From UBA1794 sp964439955 (GTDB lineage: Bacteria > Bacteroidota > Bacteroidia > Bacteroidales > Bacteroidaceae), in contig CAYTPX010000037.1 in assembly GCA_964439955.1 (NCBI GenBank), forward strand, positions 1-16,459: 16,459 nt of DNA, written 5' to 3'. The translations under genes were made by a program, and so were the position numbers. Below, piece after piece: positions 14,380-16,459 of this stretch. Position 1 is the stretch's first letter, and each line of letters begins with the position of its first letter. The notes beneath the pieces were generated by a model. That model was not told the origin of the DNA, searched no databases, and worked only from the letters and a program-made list of their open reading frames with translations.

Positions 14380-16305
14380 ATGGGAAAGATTATTGGTATT
14401 GATTTAGGTACTACTAACTCGTGTGTTGCAGTGTTCGAAGGAAACGAACCGGTAGTAATCACGAACAGCGAAGGAAAGCGTACGACTCCTTCGGTGGTTG
14501 CATTCGTCGATGGGGGTGACCGCAAGGTTGGCGACCCGGCTAAGCGGCAGGCAATTACCAACCCGAAGAAGACCGTGTTCTCCATCAAGCGTTTTATGGG
14601 GGAGACTTGGGATCAAGTGCAAAAGGAAGTACAACGCGTACCTTATTCCGTAGTGAAGGGCGACAACAACACTCCCCGGGTAGATATCGAGGGGCGGCTT
14701 TATACCCCGCAGGAGATTTCTGCCATGATTTTGCAGAAAATGAAAAAGACTGCCGAAGACTATCTGGGACAAGAAGTGACAGAAGCAGTGATAACCGTCC
14801 CCGCTTACTTTAGCGACTCGCAACGTCAGGCTACGAAAGAGGCCGGGCAGATTGCGGGATTGGACGTGAAACGTATCGTTAATGAACCGACTGCCGCCGC
14901 GCTGGCATACGGCGTGGACAAATCGGGGAAGGATATGAAAGTCGCAGTCTTCGACTTAGGTGGTGGTACGTTTGATATTTCGATCCTTGAGTTTGGTAGC
15001 GGAGTGTTTGAAGTGCTTTCCACTAATGGTGACACCCATTTGGGCGGTGATGACTTCGATCAGGTTATTATCGATTGGTTGGCGTCTGAGTTCCAAAAGG
15101 ATGAAAATATCGACTTGCGTAAAGACCCGATGGCACTCCAGCGCCTGAAGGAAGCTGCCGAGAAGGCTAAGATAGAGCTTTCAAGCACGACGACAAGTGA
15201 GATAAACCTTCCGTATATCACGGCGGTTGATGGTGTGCCCAAGCACTTGGTAAAGACCTTGACTCGTGCCCAGTTTGAACAGTTGGCCCACAACCTAATA
15301 CAGGCTTGCTTGGAACCGTGCAAAAAGGCAATGAGCGATGCGGGGTTGAATAATTCGGATATCGATGAAGTAATTCTGGTTGGTGGCTCCAGCCGTATCC
15401 CGGCAGTACAAAAATTAGTGGAAGACTTCTTCGGCAAGGTGCCCAGCAAAGGTGTCAATCCGGATGAGGTAGTTGCTGTGGGTGCTGCCGTGCAGGGCGC
15501 AGTCTTGACCGACGAGATAAAAGGTGTTGTCCTGTTGGATGTAACCCCGCTGTCAATGGGTATTGAGACTTTGGGTGGGGTAATGACGAAGTTGATTGAT
15601 GCAAATACGACAATCCCTTGTAAAAAGAGCGAAGTGTTCTCCACGGCTGCAGATAACCAAACGGAAGTTACGATCCACGTGCTGCAAGGTGAACGCCCCA
15701 TGGCTGCGCAAAACAAGTCTATCGGACAGTTCAATTTGACAGGTATTGCTCCTGCACGTCGTGGTGTGCCCCAGATTGAAGTCTCGTTCGATATTGATGC
15801 CAACGGTATATTGAAGGTGACGGCAAAAGACAAAGCTACAGGCAAAGAGCAGCAAATACGTATTGAGGCTTCCAGTGGGCTGAGCAAGGAAGAAATCGAA
15901 CGTATGAAAGCTGAGGCTGCCGCTAATGCAGAGGCAGACAAGAAGGAGCGTGAGAAAATAGATAAGCTCAACCAAGCGGACAGTATGATTTTCACGACCG
16001 AGAATCAGCTGAAAGAATTGGGTGATAAACTGCCCGCAGACAAAAAGGCTCCAATTGAGGTTGCTTTGCAGAAACTTAAGGATGCTCACAAGGCGCAGGA
16101 TCTTTCCACGATTGATACCGCAATCGCCGAGTTGAATTCAGCCTTCCAAGCAGCCAGTGCGGAGATGTATGCGCAAAGTTCGGCTCAAAATGCACAACAA
16201 GCCAACCCGGACATGAGTGCCGGTAGTGCAAACCAGCAATCTTCTTCGTCCAAAACGAAAAGTGATGACAATGTGCAAGATGCAGACTTCGAGGAAGTGA
16301 AGTAA
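14380..16305 (+). CDS. dnaK: Molecular chaperone DnaK (Hsp70)
   Basis: This 641-residue cytoplasmic ATP-driven chaperone binds unfolded proteins and works with DnaJ and GrpE. The nucleotide-binding domain covers about 1-380. It shows IGIDLGTTNSCVAV (5-18), catalytic Lys70 in FSIKRFMG, FDLGGGTFDIS (191-201, with Thr197 at the usual phosphorylation site) and VGGSSRIPAVQ (334-344). The interdomain linker is VVLLDVTPL (383-391). The substrate-binding domain and helical lid follow. The tail is rich in Ser, Gln and Asn and ends in DADFEEVK. Full length and all key residues are present. No dnaJ or grpE is nearby, and terminators lie on both sides, so it is transcribed alone. Codon use looks somewhat more relaxed towards T-ending codons than in the upstream genes, as one may see in a highly expressed, conserved gene. 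Confidence 0.99.
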   Translation: MGKIIGIDLGTTNSCVAVFEGNEPVVITNSEGKRTTPSVVAFVDGGDRKVGDPAKRQAITNPKKTVFSIKRFMGETWDQVQKEVQRVPYSVVKGDNNTPRVDIEGRLYTPQEISAMILQKMKKTAEDYLGQEVTEAVITVPAYFSDSQRQATKEAGQIAGLDVKRIVNEPTAAALAYGVDKSGKDMKVAVFDLGGGTFDISILEFGSGVFEVLSTNGDTHLGGDDFDQVIIDWLASEFQKDENIDLRKDPMALQRLKEAAEKAKIELSSTTTSEINLPYITAVDGVPKHLVKTLTRAQFEQLAHNLIQACLEPCKKAMSDAGLNNSDIDEVILVGGSSRIPAVQKLVEDFFGKVPSKGVNPDEVVAVGAAVQGAVLTDEIKGVVLLDVTPLSMGIETLGGVMTKLIDANTTIPCKKSEVFSTAADNQTEVTIHVLQGERPMAAQNKSIGQFNLTGIAPARRGVPQIEVSFDIDANGILKVTAKDKATGKEQQIRIEASSGLSKEEIERMKAEAAANAEADKKEREKIDKLNQADSMIFTTENQLKELGDKLPADKKAPIEVALQKLKDAHKAQDLSTIDTAIAELNSAFQAASAEMYAQSSAQNAQQANPDMSAGSANQQSSSSKTKSDDNVQDADFEEVK

Positions 16306-16336
16306 GTATCGCTAAACAACGATAACTAATAATAGT

Positions 16337-16380
16337 AAAATAGGGTGTAGCTCAATAAGTTACACCCTATTTTTGTTTTA
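16337..16380 (+). terminator. Rho-independent terminator after dnaK
   Basis: A 13-bp stem (AAAATAGGGTGTA at 16337-16349 with TACACCCTATTTT at 16361-16373) has an 11-nt loop and is followed by TGTTTTA. It lies 31 bp after the dnaK stop codon. The A-run before the stem means it could also stop leftward transcription. Confidence 0.9.
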
Positions 16381-16400
16381 ACAGTTTCTGATAGATTTGC

Positions 16401-16430
16401 TTGCTTCTCGGTTTTTTTATTGTATATTTG
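16401..16430 (+). promoter_or_regulatory. Bacteroidota-type promoter reading out of the window
   Basis: A -33 TTG (16401-16403) is followed after 19 nt by TATATTTG (16423-16430), an exact match to TAnnTTTG. It lies just past the dnaK terminator and should drive a gene beyond the right edge. No coding start is visible in the last 29 bases. Confidence 0.7.
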
Positions 16431-16459
16431 TACCATATTTGTGCCGACACTTAAAAGTA

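Noticed and set aside
13269..14588. A 439-codon minus-strand open frame across pyrH, its terminator and the dnaK start
   Set aside because: It runs through a strong terminator hairpin and over two well-identified genes, and the product has no sensible features.
15060..15995. A 311-codon open frame antisense to dnaK
   Set aside because: Long antisense frames opposite dnaK are a common by-product of its codon use; no start context or family was seen.

Overview
The window looks like a chromosomal stretch from a member of the Bacteroidota, most likely order Bacteroidales. The support is threefold. First, it carries homologues of type IX secretion system (T9SS) proteins (PorW/SprE, PorX and the Plug family), which are confined to this phylum. 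Second, promoters show the phylum's own -33 TTG / -7 TAnnTTTG pattern. Third, most genes lack Shine-Dalgarno sequences and have A-rich leaders instead. Base composition is fairly even by eye, and I see no sign of mobile elements, CRISPR, tRNA or rRNA. Genus cannot be fixed from the sequence alone.

Left half (1-7045, minus strand). Reading in the direction of transcription, from right to left: a small OmpA-family lipoprotein (6371-7045), closed by a perfect 12-bp hairpin terminator; a T9SS Plug/DUF5103-family protein (4922-6247); prs, making PRPP (3862-4800), with its own Bacteroidota-type promoter and a terminator; then two adjacent secreted DUF3857/transglutaminase-like proteins (1734-3752 and 77-1711). 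The first of these two keeps the Cys-His-Asp triad. The second has lost the Cys and apparently the His.

Right half (7364-16459, plus strand). A divergent region (7046-7363) separates the ompA-like gene from a long co-directional run: porW (sprE)-like lipoprotein, porX (response regulator fused to a PglZ/alkaline-phosphatase domain), tsaE, birA and pyrH. Gaps are 28-78 bp, so this may be one operon, and it ends in a long hairpin terminator. dnaK follows as a single gene with a 250-bp leader and its own terminator. A good promoter at the right edge fires out of the window.

How it fits together: porW codes for an outer-membrane lipoprotein of the T9SS, porX for the cytoplasmic regulator of the same system, and the Plug homologue belongs to the family that closes the idle SprA translocon. 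Three T9SS-related genes therefore sit among housekeeping genes for nucleotide synthesis (prs, pyrH), tRNA modification (tsaE), biotin attachment (birA) and protein folding (dnaK). I found no wholly new system. The most unusual items are the inactive-looking transglutaminase paired with an intact relative, the porW-porX linkage, the terminator placed only 33 nt before a start codon, and a sigma-54-like element upstream of dnaK.
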